Origin: Bradyrhizobium sp. CCBAU 53421
Lineage (GTDB): Bacteria; Pseudomonadota; Alphaproteobacteria; Rhizobiales; Xanthobacteraceae
Reading direction: 5' to 3'
Length of the DNA: 64,000 bases
NCBI RefSeq assembly: GCF_015291625.1
Contig: NZ_CP030047.1
Coordinates: 4,092,001 to 4,156,000, forward strand
The position numbers were made by a program, and so were the translations under genes. Below are positions 1 to 8,947 of the stretch, piece after piece (position 1 is the first letter of the stretch; every line of letters begins with the position of its first letter). Under the pieces are notes generated by a model that saw only the letters and a program-made list of their open reading frames with translations, made no database searches and had not been told where the DNA came from.

Positions 1-311
1 AGACCGTCGCGCAGCGTGAAGGTGTAGGTGAGCTTGTCGTCGGAGATGGTCCAGTCCGCCATCTGCGGCCGGACCTTGAAGCTTGAATCGATGCCGAGCA
101 GCGTGTCGTAGACCATGTAGCCATGGTCGCGGGTGATGTAGGCGGTGGTGAAGCCGGGATCGATGATGCGCAGATCCGAGTGCATCACCGCCGATATGGT
201 CTTGCCCTTGCCGGCGGCGCTGGCGCGGGATGACAGGATCGCCGGGGCCGCGATCGCCGGCGGTACGCTGGCCGCGAGCTTGAGGAGCATTCTGCGCGAA
301 ACATCGACCAT
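1..311 (-). CDS. ABC transporter substrate-binding protein, family 5 (N-terminal part)
   Basis: Only the N-terminal 103 residues lie in the window; the gene runs leftward off the edge. The ATG at 311 is preceded by a G-rich ribosome site. The protein opens with a twin-arginine-like export signal (SRRMLLKLAAS) followed by a hydrophobic stretch ending ASA. The following segment (KTISAVMHSDLRIIDPG ... YMVYDTLLGID ... DDKLTYTFTLRDGL) is the typical start of SBP_bac_5 peptide/nickel/opine-binding lipoproteins and periplasmic proteins. The ligand cannot be read from this part. It is divergent from the molybdenum hydroxylase at 650-4261, so it might import a related compound, but that is only neighbourhood inference. 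Confidence 0.85.
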   Translation of the reverse strand, partial: MVDVSRRMLLKLAASVPPAIAAPAILSSRASAAGKGKTISAVMHSDLRIIDPGFTTAYITRDHGYMVYDTLLGIDSSFKVRPQMADWTISDDKLTYTFTLRDG

Positions 312-649
312 TCGCCGTCCCCCATTTGTCGTTGCGCCGGCCCGCAGGCTGCAGCGAGCCGCATGCTTCACCAATCCGTGACTCAAAGCAAGCAAGGGCC
401 GTGCCGCTGATCTCTGAATCTCGGCGCAGGTTCGCGCGGACAGGTGACGTGGAACGTTCGATGACCTTCGGCGGCGGCGGGCCGCGGCACTGCGCAAGCG
501 CGCATCCTGCATAGGAGCCTGCGCTTCCTGCCGCACCTCGCAGGCTGTTCGGACCCCGCTTCGCCGTGTAGGCTTGCAGTCCTGCGGCCAGCAATAAGGC
601 CATATCCCCTTGAGGGAACAAGCAGCCGAGGGAGACCAGAAGAACCGTC
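312..649. other. Intergenic region between divergent genes
   Basis: About 340 bases between the start of the ABC binding protein and the FAD subunit gene. It should hold the two divergent promoters. I see no convincing operator, riboswitch or small gene in it. Open frames crossing it have no recognisable product and look like GC-rich chance frames. Confidence 0.5.
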
Positions 650-1519
650 ATGACCGATATCCGATACGTAGCACCGCGCACGCTTGATGAAGCGATTGGC
701 GCATTCGCTGCCGCCGGAAGTGCCGCCCGCATTATGGCAGGGGGCACTGATTTGTTGGTGCAAATGCGCTCCGGCCTGGTGCGGCCGGGATTGATCGTCG
801 ACATCAAGAAGATCGGCGAGATGACCGAGATCACCGAGGCCGCCGATGGCGGTTTCCGCGTCGGTGCCGCCGTCTCCGGCATGGAGCTCGCCGACCACGC
901 GCGCTTCGGCAAGGTGTGGCCCGGCGTGCTGGAAGCCGTGAACCTGATCGGCTCGAAGCAGGTGCAAGGCCGGGCCTCCGCCGGCGGCAATCTTTGCAAC
1001 GGCTCGCCGGCCGGCGACAGCGTGCCGGCGATGATCGCGGCGGGTGCAATCGTCACCGTGCAGGGCCCGAACGGCCGGCGCGAGATGAAAGTCGAGGACG
1101 TGCCGGCCGGACCGGGCCGCACCAACCTCAAGCCGGGCGAGATCCTCGTCAGCTTCACGTTGCCGCCGCGGCCCAAGGCCTCGGGCGATGCTTACCTGCG
1201 GATGATTCCGCGGACCGAGATGGACATCGCGGTGGTCGGTATCGGCGTCAGCCTGACCTTGCAGGATGGCGTCTGCACCGCGGCGCGCGTCGGCCTCGGC
1301 GCGGTGGCGCCGACCGCGCTGCTGGTTGCGCCTGCAGCGCAGGCGCTGATCGGCTCGAAGCTCGACGCAGCGGCACTGGAAGCGGCCGCTGCGGCGTGTC
1401 GCGCCGCCTGCCGTCCGATCGACGACAAGCGCGGCACTATCGCCTATCGCACCAAAACCGCCGGCGTGCTGCTCAAGCGCACCGTCGCGATCGCCGCCCA
1501 GCGCGCCGGAGGACACTAG
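650..1519 (+). CDS. Molybdenum hydroxylase FAD-binding subunit (CoxM/CutM family)
   Basis: 289 residues, the usual length for the medium subunit of xanthine dehydrogenase/CO dehydrogenase family enzymes. It carries the two FAD-contact motifs of the family: AGGTDLL at residues 30-36 and AGGNLCNGSP at 111-120. The C-terminal third fits the CO_deh_flav_C domain. It would pass electrons from the 2Fe-2S subunit to an external acceptor through FAD. It is the first gene of a tight M-S-L cluster (4-base gap to the next gene). The substrate is not known; see the large subunit for why true CO oxidation is unlikely. Confidence 0.93.
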   Translation: MTDIRYVAPRTLDEAIGAFAAAGSAARIMAGGTDLLVQMRSGLVRPGLIVDIKKIGEMTEITEAADGGFRVGAAVSGMELADHARFGKVWPGVLEAVNLIGSKQVQGRASAGGNLCNGSPAGDSVPAMIAAGAIVTVQGPNGRREMKVEDVPAGPGRTNLKPGEILVSFTLPPRPKASGDAYLRMIPRTEMDIAVVGIGVSLTLQDGVCTAARVGLGAVAPTALLVAPAAQALIGSKLDAAALEAAAAACRAACRPIDDKRGTIAYRTKTAGVLLKRTVAIAAQRAGGH

Positions 1520-1523
1520 CGCC

Positions 1524-2006
1524 ATGCCGAAACTGCACGTCACGACTTCCGTCAACGGCGAGCCGGTCGAATTCCTGTGCGAGCCCTATGAGACCATGCT
1601 CGACGCGTTGCGCGGGCAGTTGGGACTGACCGGCTCCAAGGAAGGCTGCGCTTCGGGCGATTGCGGCGCCTGCTCGATCACGCTCGACGGCCGCCTGGTC
1701 TGCTCCTGCCTGATGCTGGCGGCCGAGGCCGAGGGCCACGAGATCCGGACCATCGAGGGCATGGCCAAGGGCGACAAGCTGCATCCCCTGCAGCAGAAGT
1801 TCCTCGAACATGCCGCGCTCCAATGCGGCATCTGCACCTCGGGCATGCTGGTCGCCTCCGAGGCGTTGTTGGCGCGCAACTCCAATCCGACCGAAGAGGA
1901 AGTGCGTTTCTGGCTCGCCGGCAATCTCTGCCGGTGCACCGGTTACGACAAGATCGTCCGCGCGGTGATGGAGACCGCAGCCGAAATGCGGGAGATGCGG
2001 CCATGA
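1524..2006 (+). CDS. Molybdenum hydroxylase (2Fe-2S) subunit (CoxS/CutS family)
   Basis: 160 residues with both iron-sulfur clusters of the small subunit: a plant-ferredoxin type cluster (Cys42, 47, 50, 62; GCASGDCGAC core) and a C-terminal four-helix type cluster (Cys101, 104, 136, 138; CGIC and CRC). The ATG at 1524 follows a GGAGG at 1508-1512. The stop overlaps the start of the large subunit as ATGA, indicating translational coupling. It relays electrons from the molybdenum site to the FAD subunit. Confidence 0.95.
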   Translation: MPKLHVTTSVNGEPVEFLCEPYETMLDALRGQLGLTGSKEGCASGDCGACSITLDGRLVCSCLMLAAEAEGHEIRTIEGMAKGDKLHPLQQKFLEHAALQCGICTSGMLVASEALLARNSNPTEEEVRFWLAGNLCRCTGYDKIVRAVMETAAEMREMRP

Positions 2007-4261
2007 ACGTCGTCAACAACAAGTGGATCGGCCAGCGCACTATCCGGCCCGATGGCGTCGACAAGGTGACGGGCCGCGCGGCGTTCGCCGCCGACACCAC
2101 CATGCCCGGCATGATCTGGGGCAAGGTGCTGCGCAGCCCGCATCCGCATGCCCGCATCAGGTCGATCAAGACCGCGAAGGCCGAGGCGCTGCCCGGCGTC
2201 AAGGCGGTGGTCACCTCGCGCGACATCGTCGATTTCACGATCGAGAAGGGCGCCGTGATGCTCGGCATCCAGGACATGCGCTGGATGTGCCGCAACGTGA
2301 TGGCGCGCGACAAGGCGCTGTTTCCCGGCCACCCGGTCGCAGCCGTCGCCGCGACCACGGAAGCGATCGCGACCGAGGCCTGCAAGCTGATCGAAGTCGA
2401 CTACGAGGTGCTGCCCTGGGCGATCGAGATCGACGACGCCTTGAGGCCCGACGCGCCGATCCTGCACGAGTTCAACAAATTCGACGGCAAGCCCTCGAAC
2501 ATCATGGGCCGCATCGAGTCCAAGAAGGGCGATATCGCGCAAGGCTTCAAGGACGCCGATGTCGTGATCGAGCGCTCCTTCACCACGCGCCCGGTGCACC
2601 AAGGCTATATCGAACCGCATGCCTGCCTGATCTCGGTTGCGGCCGACGGCAAGACCACGATCTGGTCGTCGAGCCAGGGCCAGTTCATGGTACGCGCGAT
2701 GACGTCGATGCTCACCGGCATCCCGCAGAGCGACATCCGCGCGATTCCCGCCGAGATCGGCGGCGGCTTCGGCGGCAAGACCATCGTCTATCTCGAACCG
2801 CTTGCGACCTTGCTCGCCAAGAAGTCCGGCCGCCCGGTCAAGATGGTGATGACGCGCGAGGAGGTGATGCGTGCCACAGGTCCCACCTCGGGCTCGAAGA
2901 GCACGGTCAGGATCGGCGCCAGGAAGGACGGCACCATCGTCGCCGCCCACGGCAGCTTCTATCTGCAGGCCGGCGCTTTCCCGGGCTCGCCGATCCGCGG
3001 TGCGGTCGGATGCAGCTTCGCGCCCTACGACATCCCGCATGTGCTGTCGGAAGGTTTCGACGTCTGCTCCAACCGCTCCAAGGTGGCGGCCTATCGCGCG
3101 CCCGGCGCGCCGATCGGCGCCTATGCGGTGGAATGCGTGCTCGACGAGCTCGCAGAACGCCTCAAGATCGATCCGCTGGCGCTGCGATTGAAGAACGCGG
3201 CCAAGGAAGGCACCAAGGCCGCGCATGGCCCGGTGTTCCCGCGCATCGGCTATATCGAGACGCTGGAGGCCGCTAAGAACCACCCGCATTACGCCGCGCC
3301 GCTCGGCAAGTATCAGGGCAGGGGCGTCGCTTCCGGCTTCTGGTTCAATGCCGGCGGTGAATCGTCCGCGCAGGTCAACATCACCGAGGATGGCAACGTC
3401 GTCGTCACCACGGGGCATCCCGATATCGGCGGCTCGCGCGCCGGCATCGCCAACATCTGCGCCGAGCTGCTCGGCATCGACTACAAGCGCGTCTCCGTGA
3501 TCATCGGCGACACTCAGACGGTGGGCTTCTCCAACCTCACCGGCGGCAGCCGCGTGCTGTTCGCCTCCTCGATGGTGGTGACGCAAGCGGCCGACAAGGT
3601 GATCGCGACCTTGCGCGAGCGCGCGGCGAAGCTCTGGGAGATCGATCCTGAAGCGGTGAAGTGGGAGAACGGCGCCGCGCATCCCGTCAGTCCGAACGCC
3701 GGCCAGTTCGAGCCGCTGACGCTCGCCGACCTCGCCGAGAAGGCGCCGTCGCAGGGCGGCCCGATCGGCGCCAGCGTGCAGCTCAACACCCAGGGCGCCG
3801 AGGGCGGCTTCGGCACCCATATCTGCGACGTCGAGGTCGATGTCGATCTCGGCATCGTGCGCGTGATCCGCTACACCGCCGTGCAGGATGTCGGCCGCGC
3901 CGTGCATCCGAGCTATGTCGAGGGCCAGCTGCAGGGCGGCGTCGCGCAGGGCATCGGCTGGGCGCTGAACGAGGAGTACATCTACAACAAGGACGGCAAG
4001 GTCGATAATCCGGGCTTCCTCGATTACCGCATGCCTGTCTGCTCCGACCTGCCGATGCTCGACTGCGCGCTGGTCGAGGTGCCGAACCCGAAGCATCCGC
4101 AGGGCGTCAAGGGCGTCGGCGAGGTGCCGCTGGTGCCGGTCATGGCCGCGGTCGCCAACGCTGTCCACAACGCGCTCGGCAAACGCTTCTACAGCCTCCC
4201 AATGTCGCCGCCGAAGGTCTCGGCGGCGCTGGATGCACCGGCGCAACAGGCCGCGGAGTAG
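2003..4261 (+). CDS. Molybdenum hydroxylase large, Mo-pterin-binding subunit (CoxL/XDH family)
   Basis: 752 residues. I chose the ATG at 2003, which overlaps the stop of the 2Fe-2S gene, over a longer frame that opens upstream inside that gene. The Ald_Xan_dh_C domain is followed by the Mo-cofactor domains (GGGFGGK, catalytic Glu707 in GVGEVP). The active-site loop reads AYRAPGAP from residue 363. Form I CO dehydrogenases have a cysteine there (AYxCSFR), so this enzyme probably hydroxylates an aldehyde or N-heterocycle rather than CO. It closes the M-S-L cluster. The substrate is unknown; the divergent ABC binding protein may give a hint. Confidence 0.93.
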   Translation: MNVVNNKWIGQRTIRPDGVDKVTGRAAFAADTTMPGMIWGKVLRSPHPHARIRSIKTAKAEALPGVKAVVTSRDIVDFTIEKGAVMLGIQDMRWMCRNVMARDKALFPGHPVAAVAATTEAIATEACKLIEVDYEVLPWAIEIDDALRPDAPILHEFNKFDGKPSNIMGRIESKKGDIAQGFKDADVVIERSFTTRPVHQGYIEPHACLISVAADGKTTIWSSSQGQFMVRAMTSMLTGIPQSDIRAIPAEIGGGFGGKTIVYLEPLATLLAKKSGRPVKMVMTREEVMRATGPTSGSKSTVRIGARKDGTIVAAHGSFYLQAGAFPGSPIRGAVGCSFAPYDIPHVLSEGFDVCSNRSKVAAYRAPGAPIGAYAVECVLDELAERLKIDPLALRLKNAAKEGTKAAHGPVFPRIGYIETLEAAKNHPHYAAPLGKYQGRGVASGFWFNAGGESSAQVNITEDGNVVVTTGHPDIGGSRAGIANICAELLGIDYKRVSVIIGDTQTVGFSNLTGGSRVLFASSMVVTQAADKVIATLRERAAKLWEIDPEAVKWENGAAHPVSPNAGQFEPLTLADLAEKAPSQGGPIGASVQLNTQGAEGGFGTHICDVEVDVDLGIVRVIRYTAVQDVGRAVHPSYVEGQLQGGVAQGIGWALNEEYIYNKDGKVDNPGFLDYRMPVCSDLPMLDCALVEVPNPKHPQGVKGVGEVPLVPVMAAVANAVHNALGKRFYSLPMSPPKVSAALDAPAQQAAE

Positions 4262-4295
4262 AGCGTGGTGGGCGGGTCAGGCTCGCCGTGAACGG

Positions 4296-5234
4296 ATGAG
4301 GATGACCCACCCCGACGAGCTCGCCGCCTACATGATCTTCGGCCGTGGCGATTGGGCCGCATTGCGCGCCGGCACGTCGCTGACGCTGTCGGACGCCGAT
4401 CTTGCGGCCCTGCGCGGTCTGAACGGGCCGATCGATTCCGCCGAAGTCAGCGACATCTATTTGCCGCTGACGCGCCTGCTGAATCTGCATTTCTCGGCGG
4501 CGCGCAACCTTGCGCAGGTCAAGGCGGAATTCCTCGGCCGGCCGGCCCGCCGTTCGCCCTACATCGTCGCGCTGGCCGGCAGCGTCGGCGTCGGCAAGAG
4601 CACGTTCGCGCGCGTGCTGTGTGCGCTGCTCGCCGGCTGGGCCGACCATCCGCGTGTCGAGCTGGTGACGACCGACGGATTCCTGCATGCCAACGGCGTG
4701 CTGGAGGAACGCGGCCTGATGCGGCGCAAGGGCTTTCCCGAGAGCTACGATCTGCCGCGGATGCTGCGATTCCTCGCGGCCGCAAAGGCCGGTCAAGGTG
4801 AGCTCGAGCTGCCCGTCTACTCGCATTTGATCGGCGATATCGTGCCGTCGGAACGGCAGGTGATCCGGCAGCCGGACATCCTGGTCTTCGAAGGCCTCAA
4901 CGTGCTGCTGGCGCGCGGCACAGCGCCGGTGGTGGTCTCGGACTTCTTCGACTTCTCGATCTATCTCGATGCCGATGAGGCCGACATCCAGTCCTGGTAT
5001 GTCGAGCGCTTCCTCAGGCTGCAGCCGACCGCGTTCCGGAACCCGGCCTCGTATTTCCACCATTACCGAGACCTTCCGCCCGCCGATGCGCGCGAGGTGG
5101 CCGAGCGGCTGTGGCGTGAGCATCATCGCGCCAATCTCCGGGAGAACATCCTGCCGACGCGAACGCGCGCCGACGTCGTGTTGCGCAAGCGCTCCGACCA
5201 TTCGATTGGCGAGGTCTGGTTGAGGGAGACGTAG
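4296..5234 (+). CDS. coaA: Type I pantothenate kinase-like protein
   Basis: About 312 residues from the ATG at 4296 (another in-frame ATG lies at 4302; the frame opens earlier inside the large-subunit gene, but that extension is unlikely). It has the P-loop GSVGVGKS at residues 95-102, a TTDGF motif, the KGFPESYD segment and the VFEGLNVL strand, all of bacterial CoaA, which phosphorylates pantothenate as the first step of coenzyme A synthesis. Its position 34 bases after a molybdenum hydroxylase is unusual. From memory of the genus, the housekeeping coaA sits near his genes, so this may be a paralogue; that needs a genome check. Confidence 0.82.
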   Translation: MRMTHPDELAAYMIFGRGDWAALRAGTSLTLSDADLAALRGLNGPIDSAEVSDIYLPLTRLLNLHFSAARNLAQVKAEFLGRPARRSPYIVALAGSVGVGKSTFARVLCALLAGWADHPRVELVTTDGFLHANGVLEERGLMRRKGFPESYDLPRMLRFLAAAKAGQGELELPVYSHLIGDIVPSERQVIRQPDILVFEGLNVLLARGTAPVVVSDFFDFSIYLDADEADIQSWYVERFLRLQPTAFRNPASYFHHYRDLPPADAREVAERLWREHHRANLRENILPTRTRADVVLRKRSDHSIGEVWLRET

Positions 5235-5242
5235 CGCAAAGA

Positions 5243-5284
5243 AACGTAAGGCGGGTTGCACTCCGTTAATCCGCGCTACGTTTT
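5243..5284. terminator. Hairpin between convergent genes, likely bidirectional terminator
   Basis: Imperfect inverted repeat: arm 5243-5257 (AACGTAAGGCGGGTT) and arm 5268-5282 (AATCCGCGCTACGTT), 12 of 15 positions pairing plus one wobble, followed by TT. It lies between the ends of the pantothenate kinase gene and the leftward ornithine cyclodeaminase-like gene. The GCGGGTT core resembles a repeated intergenic hairpin also present at 7695-7735. Confidence 0.55.
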
Positions 5285-5289
5285 CGCTG

Positions 5290-6234
5290 TCACCCCAACT
5301 CCTTCCCCAGCTGCGCAAGCACCGTCTCGCAGGTCATCAGATCGAGATGTCCGCCCCCGGCGTTCTTGAAGAAGGTGATGTCGTCGGCTGACTGCCGGCC
5401 TTTGACCTTGCCGGTCGCGAGATCATAGTGATCGCCGAGCACGTCGCTTTCCTTGATCGCGCCGCTCGCGATCGGCGCCAGGATGTCGCCGACGCCGTCG
5501 AAGGCGGATTCGCGGCGGTCGACGAAGATGCGCGATCGGCGCGCCGCCTCGTCATCGGACTCGCGGGTCTCGGGGGTGAAGCCGCCGACCAGGTCGAGAT
5601 GGGTGCCGGGGTTCAAATTGGCGCCCTTCACCAGCGGCTCGCGCGAGCGGGTGCAGGTGGTGATGATGTCGGCCTCACGCGTCGCGGCGTCGAGGTCGGT
5701 GACGACGTCGGCGGCGATGCCGTCGTCTTCAAGCTGTGCGGCGAGCTCCTGCGCGCGCTCGACTGTCCGGTTCCAGATCCGTACCCGCCGCAGAGACGGC
5801 CGCACCGCGCGGTGGCCGCGCACCAGCCAGTGCGCCATCTCGCCGGCGCCGACCACCAGCAGCGTCTCGGCGTCCGGCCGCGCCAGATGCTTGGCGCCGA
5901 GCGCGGAGTCAGCCGCGGTCTTCCAATGGGTGATCTCGGCGGCGTCCATCACCGCCAGCGGCCGCCCATCATTACCGTCGAACAGCACGCAGACCGCCTG
6001 CACGGCCGGCAGCTTGCCGTGCGCGAGGTTGCCCGGGAAGCTGGTGTAGAGCTTGGTCATCATGAAGCGGCCGGCATCGACCGCGCTGCGCGTCACCAGC
6101 TGCTGGCCTCTGTCGTCGCCGAGATAGCTGTCGTGCACCGCGATCTTCGGACGCCGATGCGCGGCCTCGATCGCCTCGATCAGGATCGGAAAGCTCAGGA
6201 CGCGGTTGACCTCGCTGTCGTCGACAATATGCAC
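5290..6234 (-). CDS. Ornithine cyclodeaminase / mu-crystallin family protein
   Basis: 314 residues, full length for the family. The start is a GTG at 6234 preceded by GAGGAGAG. The N-terminal dimerisation part carries the TKLYTSFPGN segment and the Rossmann half begins at LVVGAGEMA. Family members include ornithine cyclodeaminase, alanine dehydrogenase, and imine reductases acting on cyclic amino acids, so the exact reaction cannot be fixed. It stands alone on this strand, convergent with the pantothenate kinase gene. Confidence 0.85.
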   Translation of the reverse strand: MHIVDDSEVNRVLSFPILIEAIEAAHRRPKIAVHDSYLGDDRGQQLVTRSAVDAGRFMMTKLYTSFPGNLAHGKLPAVQAVCVLFDGNDGRPLAVMDAAEITHWKTAADSALGAKHLARPDAETLLVVGAGEMAHWLVRGHRAVRPSLRRVRIWNRTVERAQELAAQLEDDGIAADVVTDLDAATREADIITTCTRSREPLVKGANLNPGTHLDLVGGFTPETRESDDEAARRSRIFVDRRESAFDGVGDILAPIASGAIKESDVLGDHYDLATGKVKGRQSADDITFFKNAGGGHLDLMTCETVLAQLGKELG

Positions 6235-6399
6235 GTGCTTCTCTCCTCAGGCGCCCTTGCGCTCCGCCTCAGGCGCGCTCGGCGCCAGAAATCGGTCCGG
6301 ACTGGATAGCGCGTGGGGAAGGCCAGTCAACCGGGCATGCGCCGCCGCGCGGCACTTGCTATCCTGCGCACCTGATTCTCTCGCAGGTCTCCGCAAGCC

Positions 6400-7140
6400 G
6401 TGGTTGCAATTGTCGTCGCCATCCTGATCTTCATGCTACTCGCCGGCGCCGCGCTTGGAACCATGGCGATCCATGGCCGGCTCCAGGACCATCACCGCAG
6501 CGACGAGACCAATACCTCGGTACGCCTGGTCGCGACCCTGTTCGTCACCATGCCGTCGCTGCTGCTCGGCCTGATGATGAACAATTCGGCCAGCACCTAT
6601 GTGGCCGTCGACCGCAATTTGCACGTCTTCGCCACCGACCTCATCCTGCTCGACCGCAGCCTGCGGCCGCTCGGCCCCAGCGCCGACGAGCCGCGCCAGC
6701 GGCTGCTCGCCTATGTCGAGCAGGTGCTCAAGGATGTCCCGATCTCGCGCGCCAACGAGGTGTCCGAACATCTGCTCGACGAGGTCGGCAACAGTCTCCG
6801 CGAGCTGAAGTTCAACGACGAGCAGAAGATCGCGTTGTGGAACGAGGCGCGGTCGGTCTATCGCCAGGCGGTGCAGCAGCGCTGGACCTTTGTCGAGCAG
6901 TCCGACAGCTCATTCCCGTCACCGCTGATTTGCATCCTGGTCGGGTGGCTGACGCTGATGTTCGCGACGCTGGGCTTTCGCGCGCCGCGCAACGCGGTCG
7001 TGGTCGCGACCTATATCGCCGCCGCGGCGCTGATCTCGGCCGCGATCTACCTGATCCTCGAAATGAGCACGCCGTTCACCGGCCCGATCCAGCTCTCCGA
7101 TCGCCCGCTGGTGCGCGCGGCCGAGGAGATCAGGCGGTAA
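6400..7140 (+). CDS. DUF4239 (bestrophin-like domain) membrane protein
   Basis: 246 residues from a GTG at 6400. There are two membrane segments at the N-terminus (VVAIVVAILIFMLLAGAALG and a second around LFVTMPSLLLGLMM) and two near the C-terminus (LICILVGWLTLMFATLGF; AVVVATYIAAAALISAAIYLIL), with a soluble helical stretch between. This is the layout of DUF4239 proteins, distantly related to bestrophin channels. The typical GFRAPRN motif between the last helices is present. No function is established for the family and the neighbours give no clue. Confidence 0.75.
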   Translation: MVAIVVAILIFMLLAGAALGTMAIHGRLQDHHRSDETNTSVRLVATLFVTMPSLLLGLMMNNSASTYVAVDRNLHVFATDLILLDRSLRPLGPSADEPRQRLLAYVEQVLKDVPISRANEVSEHLLDEVGNSLRELKFNDEQKIALWNEARSVYRQAVQQRWTFVEQSDSSFPSPLICILVGWLTLMFATLGFRAPRNAVVVATYIAAAALISAAIYLILEMSTPFTGPIQLSDRPLVRAAEEIRR

Positions 7141-7299
7141 GACATCCGGGACACGTGCAGGTATTCGCACGTGCTTCCTGTTTTATTCCGCTGCAGTCAG
7201 AGATCACCAGGAAAATTCTTCGCGCGCCGCCGACGGAATACGAAGCGTGCTCCGGCGTCCTTACGCATGCAAGCCATTTGCATTCGAAAGGGAGACATC

Positions 7300-7686
7300 A
7301 TGAAGACAACGCTCGCACTCGCACTCGCCGCCGCGGCTTCGTTCGCGCTCGCATCCGCCGCCTTTGCCGCGCCGCCGACCAAGACCGGCACCACGGCGAA
7401 GGGCTTGGTCCTGACCGACAGCAAGGGCATGACGCTCTACACCTTCGACAAGGACAGCGACGGCAAGTCGGCCTGCAACGGCCCCTGTGCGACGAACTGG
7501 CCGGTGCTGAAGGCGGAAGCCAGCGACAAGGCCGAAGGCGGCTATACCATCATCTCGCGTGACGACGGTTCCAAGCAGTGGGCCTACAAGGGCAAGCCGC
7601 TCTACACCTTCGCCAAGGACCAGAAGGCCGGTGACATCACCGGCGACGGTTTCCTCAACGGCGCCTGGCACCTCGCCCAGCCGTGA
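7300..7686 (+). CDS. Secreted protein with two lipoprotein_15-type repeats
   Basis: 128 residues. I chose the ATG at 7300, behind AAGGGAGA, because it gives a clean signal peptide (KTTLALALAAAASFALASAAFAA). The mature protein has the two repeats of the PF03640 secreted repeat family, with the Yx(F/W)xxD-type motifs (MTLYTFDKDSDGKSACNGPCATNWP and PLYTFAKDQKAGD). The two cysteines of CNGPC are conserved in this family. It is periplasmic and of unknown function; homologues are common in alphaproteobacteria and often stress-related. Confidence 0.85.
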   Translation: MKTTLALALAAAASFALASAAFAAPPTKTGTTAKGLVLTDSKGMTLYTFDKDSDGKSACNGPCATNWPVLKAEASDKAEGGYTIISRDDGSKQWAYKGKPLYTFAKDQKAGDITGDGFLNGAWHLAQP

Positions 7687-7694
7687 GATCAGCA

Positions 7695-7735
7695 GGGCGG
7701 GTTAGCGAGCGGGTTGCGCGACCGCTAACCCGCCC
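7695..7735. terminator. Perfect 13-bp hairpin between convergent genes
   Basis: GGGCGGGTTAGCG (7695-7707) pairs exactly with CGCTAACCCGCCC (7723-7735) around a 15-base loop. It sits between the secreted repeat protein gene and the leftward poly-glycine protein gene. It can serve as a two-way terminator and belongs to the GCGGGTTA intergenic hairpin family common in this genus. Confidence 0.6.
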
Positions 7736-7745
7736 GGCGATCGCA

Positions 7746-8084
7746 CTAGCGGCCGCCTCCGCCGCCACCACCGCCGCCGCCACCGCCTCCACCGGCGTTG
7801 AGCAGGCTCTGATTGTAGCGCGGATCGGACTGTCTCATGTAGGCCGGCGAAGTGTCGCGGTTGCGCGCACGGCCCGGATCGGCCTGCGCGACAGGCTGGC
7901 CGCATCCTTCCGTGAACAGGAAGAAGCTGCAGGGCGGAACGATACGCGGCTGAAATGCATGGGCTGCGGTGGTCGTCAGCGCCGTCGTGGCGACGGTCGT
8001 AGCCAACACCGCGGTTGCCGCGAGGGTGGTGGTGCTCGCGACGGTGAATAATGTTGCTAACGAAAATCTTGATCGCATCGACAT
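7746..8084 (-). CDS. Small secreted protein with poly-glycine tail
   Basis: 112 residues. The ATG at 8084, preceded by AAGGATGGA, gives a signal peptide of alternating Thr/Ala/Val residues ending AHAF; an upstream extension of the frame lacks a plausible leader. The mature part is short with two cysteines (PPCSFFLFTEGCGQP) and ends in about 15 consecutive glycines and a final Arg, encoded by varied GGN codons. Poly-glycine tails of this kind occur in short Bradyrhizobium exported proteins of unknown function. It is not recognised further. Confidence 0.6.
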   Translation of the reverse strand: MSMRSRFSLATLFTVASTTTLAATAVLATTVATTALTTTAAHAFQPRIVPPCSFFLFTEGCGQPVAQADPGRARNRDTSPAYMRQSDPRYNQSLLNAGGGGGGGGGGGGGGR

Positions 8085-8253
8085 TGGAAATTCCATCCTT
8101 CGGTTCGGCGAAACCGGAATGGCCCGCTCGTCGAATTGGACGGGGCCTGATGGAAGTGGGTTCGAGAGGGAAGCGGCGATTTGGCGCCGCGGACACGACA
8201 ACGTGAAGGCGCGAATGCTCGCGCCGTGTGCAGGCCGGCCGGGCCTTGCGAAT

Positions 8254-8835
8254 TCAGGCTCGCTGCTTGAGCGCCATGCCCATGCTGATCCAGCTGACGC
8301 CGGCGCAGATCAGGTCGACGCTGAGGAAGATGCCGAGCACATAGAGGCTCGACACCGGCCAGCGTGCCAGGATCATGGCCCCGAGCACCAGCGTGATCAG
8401 CCCGGAGATCGCGACCATTCCCCACGGCGCGGCCGAGTTCATGCCGAACGCCAGGAAGATGCGGACGATGCCGGAAACCACGAGGGCAATGCCGAGGAAC
8501 AGCGTCAGCGTTGCAGCCGCGAGCAGCGGGTTCTCGAAGGTGATGAAGCCGGCGACGACATAGAGTGCGCCGAGCAGCAGCCAGAACAGGAACTTGCCCC
8601 ACGTCTTGAACTGGAAGGCGTTGATGATCTCGGCAACGCCGGCGACGATCATCATGGCGCCGACGAACAGCACGCTGACGACGGTGGCAAAGAACACACT
8701 GCCGAAGGCGAGCACGCCTGCGATCAGGTAGATCACGCCAAGGGCGACGATCCAGCCCCATTTCGCGCGAAGGTTGGCAAGCCCGGATCCGAGGCTGTGA
8801 GGCGGTGTGGCGGGTGAGCTGGACGCTGTCGACAT
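8254..8835 (-). CDS. hdeD: HdeD-family acid-resistance-type membrane protein
   Basis: 193 residues from the ATG at 8835 behind GGGAGCG; another ATG 30 bases upstream would add ten residues. Six membrane helices are arranged as three pairs, the HdeD/DUF308 pattern (WGWIVALGVIYLIAGVLAFGS, VLFVGAMMIVAGVAEIINAF and so on). In E. coli HdeD supports survival at low pH and high cell density. Here the gene is divergent from a dodecin, with a perfect FixK/FNR box midway at 8948-8961, so oxygen-responsive control is plausible. Confidence 0.85.
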   Translation of the reverse strand: MSTASSSPATPPHSLGSGLANLRAKWGWIVALGVIYLIAGVLAFGSVFFATVVSVLFVGAMMIVAGVAEIINAFQFKTWGKFLFWLLLGALYVVAGFITFENPLLAAATLTLFLGIALVVSGIVRIFLAFGMNSAAPWGMVAISGLITLVLGAMILARWPVSSLYVLGIFLSVDLICAGVSWISMGMALKQRA

Positions 8836-8947
8836 CGTATCGCTCCCGAAACTGAACCGGGCCATGCTACCATAGGTGATAGCGCGGACAAGGGCGGGCG
8901 CCCGGCCGGCACGAAATGCATGCTGGCACCAAAGGCGCCGCGACACG

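Noticed and set aside
2003..4261. Carbon monoxide dehydrogenase large subunit
   Set aside because: The subunit order fits, but the active-site loop is AYRAPGAP, not AYxCSFR, so true CO oxidation is unlikely.
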